A stretch of DNA of 64,000 bases from Cyclobacteriaceae bacterium (GTDB lineage: Bacteria > Bacteroidota > Bacteroidia > Cytophagales > Cyclobacteriaceae). Below, in pieces: positions 41,874-51,416 of the stretch. Each line of letters begins with the position of its first letter. Position 1 is the first letter of the stretch. The stretch is taken from assembly GCA_027533395.1 (NCBI GenBank), contig JAPZUF010000005.1, positions 1 to 64,000 of the forward strand. The letters run 5' to 3'. The position numbers were made by a program, and so were the translations under genes. The notes under the pieces were generated by a model. The model saw nothing but the letters and a program-made list of their open reading frames with translations. It did no database searches and had not been told where the DNA came from.

Positions 41874-42146
41874 ATGATTAAGTACACCACGCAGTTTTTA
41901 CAGAAAATAGAAGAAATGATCGGTGAGTCTGACTACATGTTGCGTTACGAAAAAGGTAATTTTAAATCGGGTTATTGTGTATTGAAAGATCAGAAAATTA
42001 TTATCGTTAATAAATTTTATACCACTGAAGGAAAGATTAATGCTTTGTTAGACATCATTAAAAACACAGCACTCGATACTTCTAAATTCAGTGAGAAAAA
42101 TCAAAAACTTTACGAAGAGTTACAACAAACTCCGGTAGCCAATTGA
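41874..42146 (+). CDS. Small conserved-type protein upstream of the MBL hydrolase gene
   Basis: A 90-residue protein. ATG 41874 is the preferred start (MIKYTTQFLQKIEEMIGESD); a longer frame from 41688 runs through the miaA promoter and is unlikely. The sequence has an N-terminal helix, then strands (YMLRYEKGNFKSGYCVL, KIIIVNKFYTTEGKINALL), with no signal peptide. I do not recognise a functional family. Its stop overlaps the TTG start of the MBL-fold gene, so the two are coupled, which suggests a partner role. It has no membrane segment. Confidence 0.75.
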   Translation: MIKYTTQFLQKIEEMIGESDYMLRYEKGNFKSGYCVLKDQKIIIVNKFYTTEGKINALLDIIKNTALDTSKFSEKNQKLYEELQQTPVAN

Positions 42147-42904
42147 TTGCCACATTTTTAGGTACCGGTACTTCGCAAGGTGTGCCTGTTATTGGCTGCA
42201 CATGTTCTGTTTGCACTTCTTTAGATTATCGCGATAAAAGACTTAGAACTTCTTTACATCTGCAAACTGAAAGCAACAGTTTAGTGATTGATACTGGTCC
42301 TGATTTTAGGCAACAGATGTTGCGCGAAAAAATAAAATCTATTCAGGCATTATTATTTACACACGCACATCGCGACCACACAGCAGGTTTAGATGACATA
42401 CGCGCGTACAATTTTATGCAACAACAGGATATTCCCCTGTATGCACAAATTGAAGTAATCAATCAATTAAAAAAAGAATACAGTTACATATTTTCCGAAC
42501 ACAAATATCCTGGCATTCCACAACTTAATTGTATAGAAATTAATGAAACTCAATTTACAATTGGTGCTGATGCAATAACTCCACTACCGGTAATGCATTA
42601 TAAACTGCCCGTTCTTGGTTTTAGAATTAAAAATTTTGCCTACATCACCGATGCTAATTTTATCGGTGAAGAAACATTTAAAAAGTTAGAAGGAATAGAG
42701 ACTTTAGTTTTAAATGCATTACAAATTGAAATACATATATCACATTTTAATTTAGAAGAAGCCATCGAAATAGTAGAAAAAGTAAAACCAAGAAGAACTT
42801 ACTTTACACACATCAGTCATAAATTAGGAACACATAATGCAATAAGTAAACTACTTCCTTCGGGAATTGAGTTAGCTTACGATGGTTTAAAAATAGAAGT
42901 ATAA
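42143..42904 (+). CDS. MBL-fold metal-dependent hydrolase
   Basis: A 253-residue metallo-beta-lactamase-fold protein. It begins MIATFLGTGTSQGVPVIGC, typical of the phosphodiesterase-like PhnP/YcbJ group, and contains the zinc motif THAHRDHTAGLDD and later His residues in THISHKLG. The start is TTG, overlapping the stop of the previous gene. The family includes cyclic phosphodiesterases and RNA-related enzymes, so the substrate is uncertain. It is in a three-gene group with the small protein upstream and the NFACT protein four bases downstream. Confidence 0.9.
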   Translation: MIATFLGTGTSQGVPVIGCTCSVCTSLDYRDKRLRTSLHLQTESNSLVIDTGPDFRQQMLREKIKSIQALLFTHAHRDHTAGLDDIRAYNFMQQQDIPLYAQIEVINQLKKEYSYIFSEHKYPGIPQLNCIEINETQFTIGADAITPLPVMHYKLPVLGFRIKNFAYITDANFIGEETFKKLEGIETLVLNALQIEIHISHFNLEEAIEIVEKVKPRRTYFTHISHKLGTHNAISKLLPSGIELAYDGLKIEV

Positions 42905-42907
42905 ATT

Positions 42908-44452
42908 GTGCATGTATCTTATTTCCTACTGAAAAGATTGGCCCTCGAACTCAACAAAGAGTTTACGCAGAGTATTTTGTCGCAATGTTTTAGTCAGGAG
43001 AAAGATGAATTGATTTTACAATTCGAAAAAGGAAGTCAATCTATATTTATCAGAATCTTAGTTGCACCGGATTTCTCTTGCCTCAGTTTTCCAAAAATTT
43101 TTAATCGTGCCAGAAAAAATAATATTGATTTATTTACAGATTTACCCGGATTAAAATTACAAAGCGTTCAGAGTTATGAAAACGAACGATGCATCAGTTT
43201 ACATTTCGAAAATGATCTTACGCTTTTATTGAAGATGCATGGTAATCGCTCGAATATCCTTTTATTCCGACAAGATGTTTGTATTTCCTTATTTCGCAAT
43301 AATTTACCCGGAGATGAAGCCATCCAACTCGATCAGTTAGATAGAAAAATAGATTGGAGTTTTGAATTTTTCCAAAAGCATATCAACATCATCAAACAGA
43401 ACTATTTTGTATTTGATAAAGAAACCTGGAAAACTATTGAGGAAAAGCAAAAAGGTATTTCTGATGCAAAAGAAAAATGGCAAATTATTCAAAGCATTAA
43501 AAATGAATTAGAAACACCCTCCTATTTTGTTCAACCAGGTTCGGCACATCAAAAACCGCTTTTTAGTTTGCTACCCTTAGCAGGGGAAAATGTAAAAATC
43601 TTTGATAAGGCTACGGAAGCTTTAACTTATTTTACGAGCGAACTACATCAATACAAACATTTTTTTTCGCTGCAACAAGAAAACATTCGCTTCATTCAAC
43701 AAAAAATAAAAAGTGCAGAGGAGTACAATAAAAAAGCAAAAGAGAAATTAGCCGAATTACAAAACGACCAACACTTCCAACAATGGGCCGACATTATTAT
43801 GGCCAACTTGCACTTAATCCCTGCTGGAAGTGAAGTTGTAACACTTTTTGATTTTTATAATAATAAGGAAATCGAAATAAAACTTAAAAGGGAAATATCC
43901 GCACAAAAAAACGCTGAGATTTTTTATTCGAAAGCCAAAAACAAACACATTGAAATTCAGAAAATAAGTCAGGCTTTGGCAGATAAAGAAAAGCAAATTC
44001 AAACCTTACTGCAACAATTAGAAGAAGTAAAATCGGCACAAGCCACTAAAGCATTAACAAAATTAAATATTCAAACTTCTATAGGTAAAGAAGAAAAATC
44101 ACTTCCCTTTCATGAACACAATTTTAAAGGATTTAGAATTTGGGTTGGTAAAAATGCCAACGCCAACGATGAACTAACGCTAAGCTATACATTTAAAGAA
44201 GATTTATGGTTACATGCTAAAGATGTAAGTGGGTCGCATGTCGTAATAAAATATCAATCTGGTAAAGTGTTCCCAAAAGATGTGATTGAACGTGCTGCAC
44301 AATTAGCCGCTTATTACAGTAAAAGCAAAAACGAAAGTTTAGCCGCTGTTATCGTAACACCAAAAAAATATGTTCGCAAAAGAAAAGGCGATTTACCTGG
44401 AGCAGTGGTGGTGGAAAGAGAAGAGGTGATTTTAGTGGAGCCGAAAACATAA
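42908..44452 (+). CDS. NFACT-domain ribosome quality-control factor (RqcH-type)
   Basis: A 514-residue protein of the NEMF/FbpA/Caliban/Tae2 family, in bacteria RqcH, which joins stalled 50S subunits and adds C-terminal alanine tails to trapped peptides. The NFACT-N domain (1-~190) starts MHVSYFLLKRLALELNKEF; a coiled-coil region lies at about 230-390; and the NFACT-R domain is at about 405-500, with DLWLHAKDVSGSHVVIK near 440. Start codon is GTG. It is older to see it called fibronectin-binding protein. Follows the MBL gene by four bases. Confidence 0.88.
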   Translation: MHVSYFLLKRLALELNKEFTQSILSQCFSQEKDELILQFEKGSQSIFIRILVAPDFSCLSFPKIFNRARKNNIDLFTDLPGLKLQSVQSYENERCISLHFENDLTLLLKMHGNRSNILLFRQDVCISLFRNNLPGDEAIQLDQLDRKIDWSFEFFQKHINIIKQNYFVFDKETWKTIEEKQKGISDAKEKWQIIQSIKNELETPSYFVQPGSAHQKPLFSLLPLAGENVKIFDKATEALTYFTSELHQYKHFFSLQQENIRFIQQKIKSAEEYNKKAKEKLAELQNDQHFQQWADIIMANLHLIPAGSEVVTLFDFYNNKEIEIKLKREISAQKNAEIFYSKAKNKHIEIQKISQALADKEKQIQTLLQQLEEVKSAQATKALTKLNIQTSIGKEEKSLPFHEHNFKGFRIWVGKNANANDELTLSYTFKEDLWLHAKDVSGSHVVIKYQSGKVFPKDVIERAAQLAAYYSKSKNESLAAVIVTPKKYVRKRKGDLPGAVVVEREEVILVEPKT

Positions 44453-44553
44453 TGCCAAATTTCATTTTTAAATATGATGATTAAACCTTAATGAATGCAT
44501 TCTGAACGAATCAAAATGTCTGAATAACCTATTTTGCAAGTAAATCATAAAAT

Positions 44554-44664
44554 ATGCTTGCAGCAATTCGTTTAGTAAGATTAATTTTCCTTGCATTCTT
44601 ATTGATTTTGATAAGCAATTTCTCCTACTCAAAAGTCAAGAACATCATCAATAATAAAAAATAA
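44554..44664 (+). CDS. Possible 36-residue membrane micropeptide
   Basis: A short frame, MLAAIRLVRLIFLAFLLILI then SNFSYSKVKNIINNKK, with one hydrophobic segment after a basic start and a Lys-rich tail. It ends two bases before a hairpin terminator that can also serve the convergent pyk gene. The shape of a small transmembrane peptide and the position between genes support it, but no homologue is recognised and the frame is short. Confidence 0.35.
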   Translation: MLAAIRLVRLIFLAFLLILISNFSYSKVKNIINNKK

Positions 44665-44696
44665 AAAAGTCCCTTGAAACAGGACTTTCTTATTTT
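44660..44696. terminator. Terminator between the NFACT side and pyk
   Basis: AAAGTCC at 44666-44672 pairs with GGACTTT at 44682-44688, with T/A runs on both sides. It best fits the minus-strand pyk transcript, which it follows at about 25 bases, and may work on the plus strand too. Confidence 0.75.
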
Positions 44697-44714
44697 TAAA
44701 CGTATAGTTAAACG

Positions 44715-46145
44715 TTATTTTACAATATTCACTTTAATGGTATTGGTTCTATTTCTTTCGTGTATAGGCATACTGGCTAGCACAATAAAGGTATCTCCGG
44801 GTTTTACATGCCCATCACGTTTTAATATATCTTCAACATCAGCCATGGTTTGATCAGTCGAAAACATTTTATCGTAATGATAAGTTCGCGCTCCCCAAAC
44901 CAGACTCATCGTGTTTAAAATAGTGTGATTACCAGTAAATACAAAGATATTTGTATTCGGTCTGTGCGAAGATGCTTTGAATGCAGTGTAACCAGAGTAA
45001 GTCATCCCCACAATCGCTTTTGCACCAATATCTTTGGCAAGTTTACAGGCCGATAAAACCAGGCTATCGTGTACATAAGATTCAGCTTGCGGATCTAACT
45101 CTCTGTACTTGAAAAATATTTTCGGATTCTTTTCAACTGAACTTATTGTTCTTGTCATGGAACGAATTACTTCAATTGGATATTTTCCGGAAGCCGTTTC
45201 AGCAGAAAGCATCAAGGCATCAGCTCCATCCATCACAGCGTTGGCCACATCGTTAGTTTCGGCACGTGTGGGGCGAGGGTTTTCTATCATGCTCTCCATC
45301 ATTTGTGTTGCCACAATCACGGGCTTACCAGCTTTGTTACATTTCTCAACCAACATTTTTTGTACCATCGGTACTTCTTCCATCCAAATTTCAACACCTA
45401 AATCTCCGCGAGCTACCATTACGGCATCTGTTAAAGCAATAATTTCATCTATGTTTTCTAATGCTTCGGGTTTTTCAACCTTTGCCACGATTTTAGCATT
45501 AGATTTTTTCTGATCGATGATGTTGCGCAGAATTTGAATGTCGAGTGCTTTTCTTACGAAAGATAAAGCAATCCATTCTACATCATTTTTTAAACCAAAT
45601 TCTAAATCTTTTAAATCCTTTTCGGTTAATGAAGGAGCCGATACTTTGGTCGAAGGAAGATTAATTCCTTTTCTTGGTTTTAGTGGTCCGCCATATACAA
45701 CTTCCGTCACAACATCTACATCGCGTACTTCTTTTACTCTCAATTCTATTTTTCCATCATCAATTAATATCACATCGCCTTTTTTTACATCGCGTGGCAA
45801 CTCAGTATATGAAGTACTCGCCATTTCTCTGTTACCCACTAATTGGCGCGTAGTGATGATAAATTCTTGTCCGCGTTCGATGACTACATCCGGTTGCATG
45901 TCTTGCACACGAATTTTCGGACCCTGTAAGTCTTGTAACAAACAAACGTGAGTGCCCATTTCAGTATTCAACTCGCGCACAAAGTTTACCACTTTCTGGT
46001 GGTCTTCGTGTGTACCGTGAGAGAAATTGAGTCTGAATACATCTACGCCTTCCTTAATTAAAGCGCGAAGCATGTCTTTCGAATTAGAAGCAGGACCAAC
46101 AGTAGCAACAATTTTGGTTTTGTTGTAAGAGATTTTTTCAGCCAT
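44715..46145 (-). CDS. pyk: Pyruvate kinase
   Basis: A 476-residue enzyme that makes pyruvate and ATP from phosphoenolpyruvate and ADP in glycolysis. It shows TKIVATVGPASNSKDMLRAL at the start, the substrate-binding RLNFSHGTHEDH, the active-site Lys/Glu region AKVEKPEALENIDEI, MVARGDLGVE, and ATQMMESMIENPRPTRAE. The C-terminal domain is complete. The IPExxxVDY protein gene lies 15 bases upstream on the same strand, so the two are probably cotranscribed. Confidence 0.97.
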   Translation of the reverse strand: MAEKISYNKTKIVATVGPASNSKDMLRALIKEGVDVFRLNFSHGTHEDHQKVVNFVRELNTEMGTHVCLLQDLQGPKIRVQDMQPDVVIERGQEFIITTRQLVGNREMASTSYTELPRDVKKGDVILIDDGKIELRVKEVRDVDVVTEVVYGGPLKPRKGINLPSTKVSAPSLTEKDLKDLEFGLKNDVEWIALSFVRKALDIQILRNIIDQKKSNAKIVAKVEKPEALENIDEIIALTDAVMVARGDLGVEIWMEEVPMVQKMLVEKCNKAGKPVIVATQMMESMIENPRPTRAETNDVANAVMDGADALMLSAETASGKYPIEVIRSMTRTISSVEKNPKIFFKYRELDPQAESYVHDSLVLSACKLAKDIGAKAIVGMTYSGYTAFKASSHRPNTNIFVFTGNHTILNTMSLVWGARTYHYDKMFSTDQTMADVEDILKRDGHVKPGDTFIVLASMPIHERNRTNTIKVNIVK

Positions 46146-46160
46146 AAGATATAGAAGCTA

Positions 46161-46583
46161 TCAAAAAATAAAATTTTCTTTTGTTTTTAGCGAGTCCAAA
46201 GGTATAAAAGCGGCAAATTCTACCGAAGTAATTTGTCTGATTGTGCTGAGTATATTTTCTGCAAACGATTGTTCGGTACCCTTTATCGCTAAAAAATAAT
46301 CGAAGCGAGCCTGATCGGCTGCTAAAAAGAAGTTTCCAGCCTCAATTTGACTCGATTTATTTCTTAATACCTTGATATAAGAGTGTTGAGTTTGATAAGC
46401 ATGAGCCGAAAACGGCTTCTCGGAAGTTCCTTTAAAACCTACTATAAAGTCCTCTAACTTTACCAAACGCCAGGAAAGTGCCTGATTGAGCTCCCAAGCT
46501 AGTTTATAGGATTTTAATGTTGTTGTAATACCAATCAAGGTAAAATCGAAATCATATTCAACCAACAACTTTGCTTTTTTCAT
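46161..46583 (-). CDS. IPExxxVDY-family protein
   Basis: A 140-residue Bacteroidota protein. The N-terminus has the stretch LLVEYDFDFTLIGITTTLKS, and the body includes KLAWELNQALSWRLVKLEDF and FDYFLAIKGTEQS, which match the IPExxxVDY family; the namesake motif is expected at the end and the protein closes with RQITSVEFAAFIPLDSLKTK. Members commonly sit next to pyk or acpP genes, as seen here. The function is unknown. It starts an operon with pyk and is divergent from acpP. Confidence 0.82.
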   Translation of the reverse strand: MKKAKLLVEYDFDFTLIGITTTLKSYKLAWELNQALSWRLVKLEDFIVGFKGTSEKPFSAHAYQTQHSYIKVLRNKSSQIEAGNFFLAADQARFDYFLAIKGTEQSFAENILSTIRQITSVEFAAFIPLDSLKTKENFIF

Positions 46584-46639
46584 TCCTTAGTTTTAAAAAT
46601 ATGCTAATAGCAATTATACTAACGGCCGTTCTTTAGCGG

Positions 46640-46651
46640 TCGAAATTTCGA
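46640..46651. promoter_or_regulatory. Palindrome in the divergent IPExxxVDY/acpP interval
   Basis: TCGAAATTTCGA is a perfect 12-base palindrome between the two divergent transcripts. It could be a regulator site for fatty acid genes; the identity of any binding protein is unknown. Confidence 0.3.
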
Positions 46652-46708
46652 AGCATTGCCCCTTCGTCTCAGTAAAATTAGACACAAATTGAACAGAAAT
46701 GAGATTGA

Positions 46709-46740
46709 TTTGACAATTCGAGCGTAAATCTCTTTCTTTG
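46709..46740 (+). promoter_or_regulatory. Promoter of acpP
   Basis: TTTG at 46709-46712 and TTTCTTTG at 46733-46740, 20 bases apart, fit the Bacteroidota -33/-7 promoter with one mismatch in TAnnTTTG. Transcription would begin near 46747, about 25 bases before the acpP ATG. Confidence 0.55.
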
Positions 46741-46771
46741 CACTGTTTTTATAATCCAAAACATTACAAAC

Positions 46772-47011
46772 ATGTCTGAAATTGCACAAAAAGTAAAACA
46801 GATTATTATTGAGAAACTAGGTGTAGAAGAATCAGAAGTTACACCTGAGGCAAGCTTTACCAACGATCTTGGTGCTGACTCTCTCGACACTGTTGAACTC
46901 ATCATGGAATTCGAAAAAGAATTCAACATCTCAATACCAGATGACCAAGCCGAAAACATTTCAACTGTTGGCCAGGCTATCTCTTATTTAGAACAAAACG
47001 CAAAGAAATAA
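46772..47011 (+). CDS. acpP: Acyl carrier protein
   Basis: A 79-residue acyl carrier protein. The phosphopantetheine attachment Ser is residue 37 in [17 protein letters not shown]. The four-helix fold is acidic and complete, ending [11 protein letters not shown]. It carries growing fatty acids as thioesters in the type II fatty acid synthase. It is the first gene of acpP-fabF-rnc, a common arrangement, and precedes fabF by 37 bases. Confidence 0.97.
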   Translation: MSEIAQKVKQIIIEKLGVEESEVTPEASFTNDLGADSLDTVELIMEFEKEFNISIPDDQAENISTVGQAISYLEQNAKK

Positions 47012-47048
47012 TCACAGGTTCGCCTGGTTTATCTCACCCCCTCATCGC

Positions 47049-48302
47049 ATGACATTTAAACGTGTAGTAGTTACCGGCCTCGGTGCCCTTACCCCTATTG
47101 GCAATACTTATCAGGAATACTGGAAAGCATTGAAAGAAGGAAAAAGTGGCGCTGCGCCCATCACTAAGTTTGATGCCACCTTATTTAAAACAAAGTTCGC
47201 CTGTGAGGTGAAAAACTTTGAAGTTGGCAACTTCATGGATCGCAAAGAAGCCCGAAAGTTGGACTTATTTGCCCAATACGCGTTAGTGAGTGCCGATGAA
47301 GCCGTGAAAGATAGTAACCTTCCGCTGCAAGAACTTGATCCGGATCGCGTAGGCGTAATCTGGGGTTCCGGCATCGGAGGGTTAATTACTTTCTCGGAGG
47401 AGGTAAAATCTTTTGCTAAGGGCGATGGAACCCCGCGTTTCAACCCTTTCTTTATTCCTAAAATGATTGCGGACCTCAGCGCAGGTCACATTTCTATTAA
47501 ATATGGCTTCCGCGGACCAAATTTTTCAACTGTTTCTGCTTGTGCCTCTTCTACCAATGCCATTTATGATGCCTTTACTTACATTCGATTGGGTAAGGCT
47601 GATGTTATTGTTACAGGTGGTTCTGAAGCTGCAGTAGCCGAAGCAGGGGTTGGCGGTTTTAACGCGATGAAAGCTCTCTCAGAAAGAAATGATTCTCCTG
47701 AAACAGCATCTCGACCTTATGACAAAGACCGCGATGGCTTTGTATTAGGCGAAGGTGCAGGAGCATTAATTCTCGAAGAATATGAACACGCTAAAAAACG
47801 CGGAGCAAAAATTTATGCTGAAGTTATTGGCGGTGGCATGACTGCCGATGCTTATCACATTACAGCGCCACATCCTGAAGGCTTAGGCATTACGCGTGTT
47901 ATGCAAAATGCATTAGATGAAGCGGGATTGAAGCCAGAAGATGTAGATTACGTAAACACACACGGCACTTCTACACCACTTGGCGATATTGGTGAAATTC
48001 GTGCTATTCAACGTGTGTTTGGTGAACACGCATACAGACTAAACATCAGTTCTACCAAATCGATGACTGGTCACTTACTCGGTGCTGCCGGAGCTATTGA
48101 AGCTTTGGCTTGTATCATGGCCATTAACGAATCTGTTATTCCTCCTACTATTAATCATTTCACCGATGATGATGGGTTAGACGCTAAACTGAATCTAACT
48201 TTTAACAAAGCACAACACAGAGAGGTAAACATTGCATTAAGTAATACTTTTGGTTTTGGTGGGCATAATTTTTCAATCTTATTGAAAAAGTTTAAACTTT
48301 AA
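47049..48302 (+). CDS. fabF: 3-oxoacyl-[acyl-carrier-protein] synthase II
   Basis: A 417-residue condensing enzyme of fatty acid synthesis. The catalytic Cys is residue 165 in STVSACASSTNAIYDA; the two active-site His residues are in VDYVNTHGTSTPLGD and SMTGHLLGAAGAIEA, and the family ending NTFGFGGHNFSILLKK is present. It extends acyl-ACP with malonyl-ACP. The gene lies between acpP and rnc on the same strand, as in many bacteria. Confidence 0.97.
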   Translation: MTFKRVVVTGLGALTPIGNTYQEYWKALKEGKSGAAPITKFDATLFKTKFACEVKNFEVGNFMDRKEARKLDLFAQYALVSADEAVKDSNLPLQELDPDRVGVIWGSGIGGLITFSEEVKSFAKGDGTPRFNPFFIPKMIADLSAGHISIKYGFRGPNFSTVSACASSTNAIYDAFTYIRLGKADVIVTGGSEAAVAEAGVGGFNAMKALSERNDSPETASRPYDKDRDGFVLGEGAGALILEEYEHAKKRGAKIYAEVIGGGMTADAYHITAPHPEGLGITRVMQNALDEAGLKPEDVDYVNTHGTSTPLGDIGEIRAIQRVFGEHAYRLNISSTKSMTGHLLGAAGAIEALACIMAINESVIPPTINHFTDDDGLDAKLNLTFNKAQHREVNIALSNTFGFGGHNFSILLKKFKL

Positions 48303-48348
48303 CCATGGGTAAGGTTTAGCCATATATCCTTCACTAATCCCACTGTGC

Positions 48349-49098
48349 TTGGTTTGGAATTTACTTTGGAAGAAGAACAACAATGATGATAAGCTAATCG
48401 CTGCCATCAGAAACATAGCAGGTTTCTCTCCTAAAAATTTGGAGTTGTACAAACTGGCGACTCTCCACTCTTCCTTAGCAAAATCAAATCATCAAGGGCA
48501 AAAAGAATCTAACGAAAGATTAGAATATTTAGGTGATGCTGTATTAGGAGCAGCAGTGGCTGATTACCTTTTCAAAAAATTTCCTTTCAAAGACGAAGGC
48601 TTTCTTACCGAAATACGTTCTCGCATAGTAAACCGAGAAGCTTTGAATATTCTCGCCAAAAAAATTGGCATCAATAGCATAGTACAATTCGATAACAAAA
48701 ATGCTCAACTGCAGCAGGTCATCCTTGGCAATACCCTCGAAGCTATTGTTGGGGCAGTTTATCTTGACAAAGGCTACGTGCGCTGCAAAAAGTTTGTGAT
48801 CGACAAACTCATTGTACCCCATTACGATTTAGAAGAAGTTGTTAACTCAAACTCGAACTACAAAAGTAAATTGATAGAGTGGGCACAAAGAGAGGGCAAA
48901 ATAATCCGATTCGATATCTCTGAAAGCAAAACTTCTAAAAATAGAAAAGAATTTACCGCCCAAGTATTTCTCGACAATGAAGGCAAAGGAACAGGCTTCG
49001 GCATCAATAAAAAGAAAGCTGAACAAGATGCTTCATTCAAAACCTTAGAAATGTTGCGAATAGAACAAAGCAACGAAGACAAGCAAACAGAATCTTGA
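48349..49098 (+). CDS. rnc: Ribonuclease III
   Basis: A 249-residue double-strand-specific endoribonuclease that matures rRNA and some mRNAs. The catalytic domain carries ESNERLEYLGDAVLGAAVADY, the family signature with the metal-binding Glu and Asp, and the later GNTLEAIVGAVYLDKGY. A double-stranded RNA-binding domain follows at about 168-240, ending GINKKKAEQDASFKTLEML. I accept the TTG at 48349 as start because no closer ATG is in frame. The gene follows fabF by 46 bases in the acpP operon. Confidence 0.95.
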   Translation: MVWNLLWKKNNNDDKLIAAIRNIAGFSPKNLELYKLATLHSSLAKSNHQGQKESNERLEYLGDAVLGAAVADYLFKKFPFKDEGFLTEIRSRIVNREALNILAKKIGINSIVQFDNKNAQLQQVILGNTLEAIVGAVYLDKGYVRCKKFVIDKLIVPHYDLEEVVNSNSNYKSKLIEWAQREGKIIRFDISESKTSKNRKEFTAQVFLDNEGKGTGFGINKKKAEQDASFKTLEMLRIEQSNEDKQTES

Positions 49099-49200
49099 CA
49101 ATTTTTGTCATAATTAAATATTCTGATGAAACATCTCTAAGCAACCTCCGCAGGATATAGTTTTCTTTGATTATTTTGCATGCTATAAAATCAAATTCTG

Positions 49201-50853
49201 ATGCTTCAGCATCTGCACATCAAAAACTATGCTTTAATAGAGGAACTATCGTTCTCTCCGGCAACAGGTTTATCTGTTATTACAGGAGAAACCGGTGCAG
49301 GTAAATCTATTATGCTAGGTGCGCTGGGCTTAGTGATGGGCAACCGCGCTGATACCAAAGTTTTATGGAATGAAACAGACAAATGTATTGTCGAAGTCAG
49401 TTTCAATATTAAGGCCTACAAACTCAAAAAAGTTTTTCAAGAACTGGATTTAGATTATGACGATACTACAGTTTTAAGAAGAGAAATCAACACCAGTGGT
49501 AAATCGAGAGCGTTTATTAACGACACCCCGGTAACGTTAGAAACGTTAAAAGAAATCAGTTCTTTATTGTTAGATGTTCACTCACAACACGAAACGCTGC
49601 AGATTGGTGAACAATCCTTTCAACTTAAATTGATTGATGCTTGTGCTGAAAATGAAAATCTTTTAGAAACTTATCATCTAAGTTGGAAAAACTACACACA
49701 AGCGAAAAAAAATTTCGAAGCCTTGCAACAACAAGCCGAGCAAATAAAAGCTGAAGCAGATTATATTTTTTTTCAGGTAGATGAGTTAGAGAAATTTAAT
49801 CCACAATCGGGAGAATTAACATTGCTCGAAAGCGAACTCGGTATTTTGGAGCACACTGAGGAAATTAAGGTCAAGCTGAATTCAGTTAAACAAATTTTAC
49901 AAGAAGGAGAATTTTCTACTTTACAAAACTTACGAGAAGTTAAAAATCAATTACAAAGCATTGCCGGTATTGCCAAATCATACGAAACTTTATTCGAAAG
50001 ATTACAAAGTGTTTTTATAGAAACCGAAGATATTGCGAATGAAGCTGAAAACATGTTGGATAACATAGAGTTTGACCCGGCTCGATATGAATATGTGAAA
50101 GAAAGATACAACGCGCTAAATCGCTTATTGGTTAAGCATAAGGTAAAGGATAGTGAGGGCTTATTGACAGTATTCAATAAGTTAAAAGAACAAGCTTCCA
50201 TTTCATCTGATATTGAAGGTACATTAGCCACGCGCGAAAAAGAAGTTAAAAACTTATACAACATCGTTATTGAACAAGCTAAAACAATTAGTGAGAGACG
50301 AAAAAAAGTTTTTCCTGCTATTATTAAATCTGTTACCGCAACTTTAAAACAAATAGGAATAGAGAATGCTCAATTGAGCATTGAACATAAAGAAACGAAA
50401 CCTACAGCCCAAGGTATTGATGAAGTTTCTATTTTATTTAGTGCAAATAAAGGCATGTCGCCTAAAATGATTGCACAGGTTGCGTCTGGTGGTGAGTTTG
50501 CACGATTAATGTTTGCCATCAAAAAATTATTAGCCTCTAAATTGGCGATGCCCACGTTGGTACTCGATGAAATTGATACAGGTGTAAGTGGCGAAGTAGC
50601 CTTACAAGTTGGCGAACAAATGCGTGAAATGGCAGCTAAACATCAATTGATTACCATAACGCATCTTCCACAAATTGCTGCCAAAGGTGACAAACATTTC
50701 TTTGTGTATAAAGAAAATGTAAAGGGAAGAACCATAAGCAATATAAAAGAATTACAAAAAGCAGAGCGCATCACACAAATTGCTGAAATGATTGCAGGTG
50801 CATCTCCAGGCAAAGCCGCGCTCGAAAGTGCCAAAGAGCTGCTGCAAGTCTAA
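49201..50853 (+). CDS. recN: DNA repair protein RecN
   Basis: A 550-residue SMC-like ATPase of double-strand break repair. Walker A GETGAGKSIMLGALG is at about residues 28-42 and the head signature SGGEFARLMFAIKKLL, Walker B VLDEIDTGVSG and ITHLPQIAAKGDKHFFV are near the end. The middle (about 150-370) is coiled coil. Length is normal. It is separate from rnc by 100 bases with no terminator seen, and convergent with the DUF4269 gene. Confidence 0.96.
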   Translation: MLQHLHIKNYALIEELSFSPATGLSVITGETGAGKSIMLGALGLVMGNRADTKVLWNETDKCIVEVSFNIKAYKLKKVFQELDLDYDDTTVLRREINTSGKSRAFINDTPVTLETLKEISSLLLDVHSQHETLQIGEQSFQLKLIDACAENENLLETYHLSWKNYTQAKKNFEALQQQAEQIKAEADYIFFQVDELEKFNPQSGELTLLESELGILEHTEEIKVKLNSVKQILQEGEFSTLQNLREVKNQLQSIAGIAKSYETLFERLQSVFIETEDIANEAENMLDNIEFDPARYEYVKERYNALNRLLVKHKVKDSEGLLTVFNKLKEQASISSDIEGTLATREKEVKNLYNIVIEQAKTISERRKKVFPAIIKSVTATLKQIGIENAQLSIEHKETKPTAQGIDEVSILFSANKGMSPKMIAQVASGGEFARLMFAIKKLLASKLAMPTLVLDEIDTGVSGEVALQVGEQMREMAAKHQLITITHLPQIAAKGDKHFFVYKENVKGRTISNIKELQKAERITQIAEMIAGASPGKAALESAKELLQV

Positions 50854-50858
50854 ATGTT

Positions 50859-51407
50859 TTAAACAGGATAGTGCAATAAACTTTCATAAGGATTACCCGA
50901 TAAACCTAAAGCTTGTGCAAAGGCTGGTTCAGTTTTCAAACCTTGCCTTTTTAATCTGATAATTTCGTCTCTGAAAGCTTCGCCTTTAGTGAGAAGAATC
51001 TTATTCTCGATGATTAAATGACGATAAGCATACTGTTGGGTTACAGGTAAATCTTGTGCAAAAATCTCAACTTCAAATTCCTCTAACTTGAATTGATAAA
51101 CACAAGCTGGAATGTGTTGAAAATCCTTCACAAAAAAAGTAGCTTGTTGATGCTGAGTAAGATGTTGTTTAGCAAATTCCAAAAACTGACTTGGTTCAGC
51201 TTCCATTAATACATCGATGTCGCTCGACTCAATATCAATTTGGATGGGGATGGTGCCAACAAAAACAGGATGGAAATCGCGCAAGGTTTCAAATAATTGT
51301 GTTGATGTTAACAGTTCATAAACTCGTTTTTGCTTCTTATTACCTTTTAAAAGATAATCAAGCGAAAGGAAATCAAAATAGAAAAAGTTTTCTTGCGCTA
51401 CCTGCAT
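50859..51407 (-). CDS. DUF4269 protein
   Basis: A 182-residue protein of the DUF4269 family. The core GTIPIQIDIESSDIDVLMEA resembles the nucleotidyltransferase-fold strand with its Asp pair, and later comes FEVEIFAQDLPVTQQYAYRH and a C-terminal helix with ALGLSGNPYESLLHY. Many relatives are stand-alone proteins of unknown function, perhaps nucleotide-transferring. It is convergent with recN (six bases between) and follows the BNR-repeat gene on the same strand by nine bases. Confidence 0.85.
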   Translation of the reverse strand: MQVAQENFFYFDFLSLDYLLKGNKKQKRVYELLTSTQLFETLRDFHPVFVGTIPIQIDIESSDIDVLMEAEPSQFLEFAKQHLTQHQQATFFVKDFQHIPACVYQFKLEEFEVEIFAQDLPVTQQYAYRHLIIENKILLTKGEAFRDEIIRLKRQGLKTEPAFAQALGLSGNPYESLLHYPV

Positions 51408-51416
51408 GATTTAACA

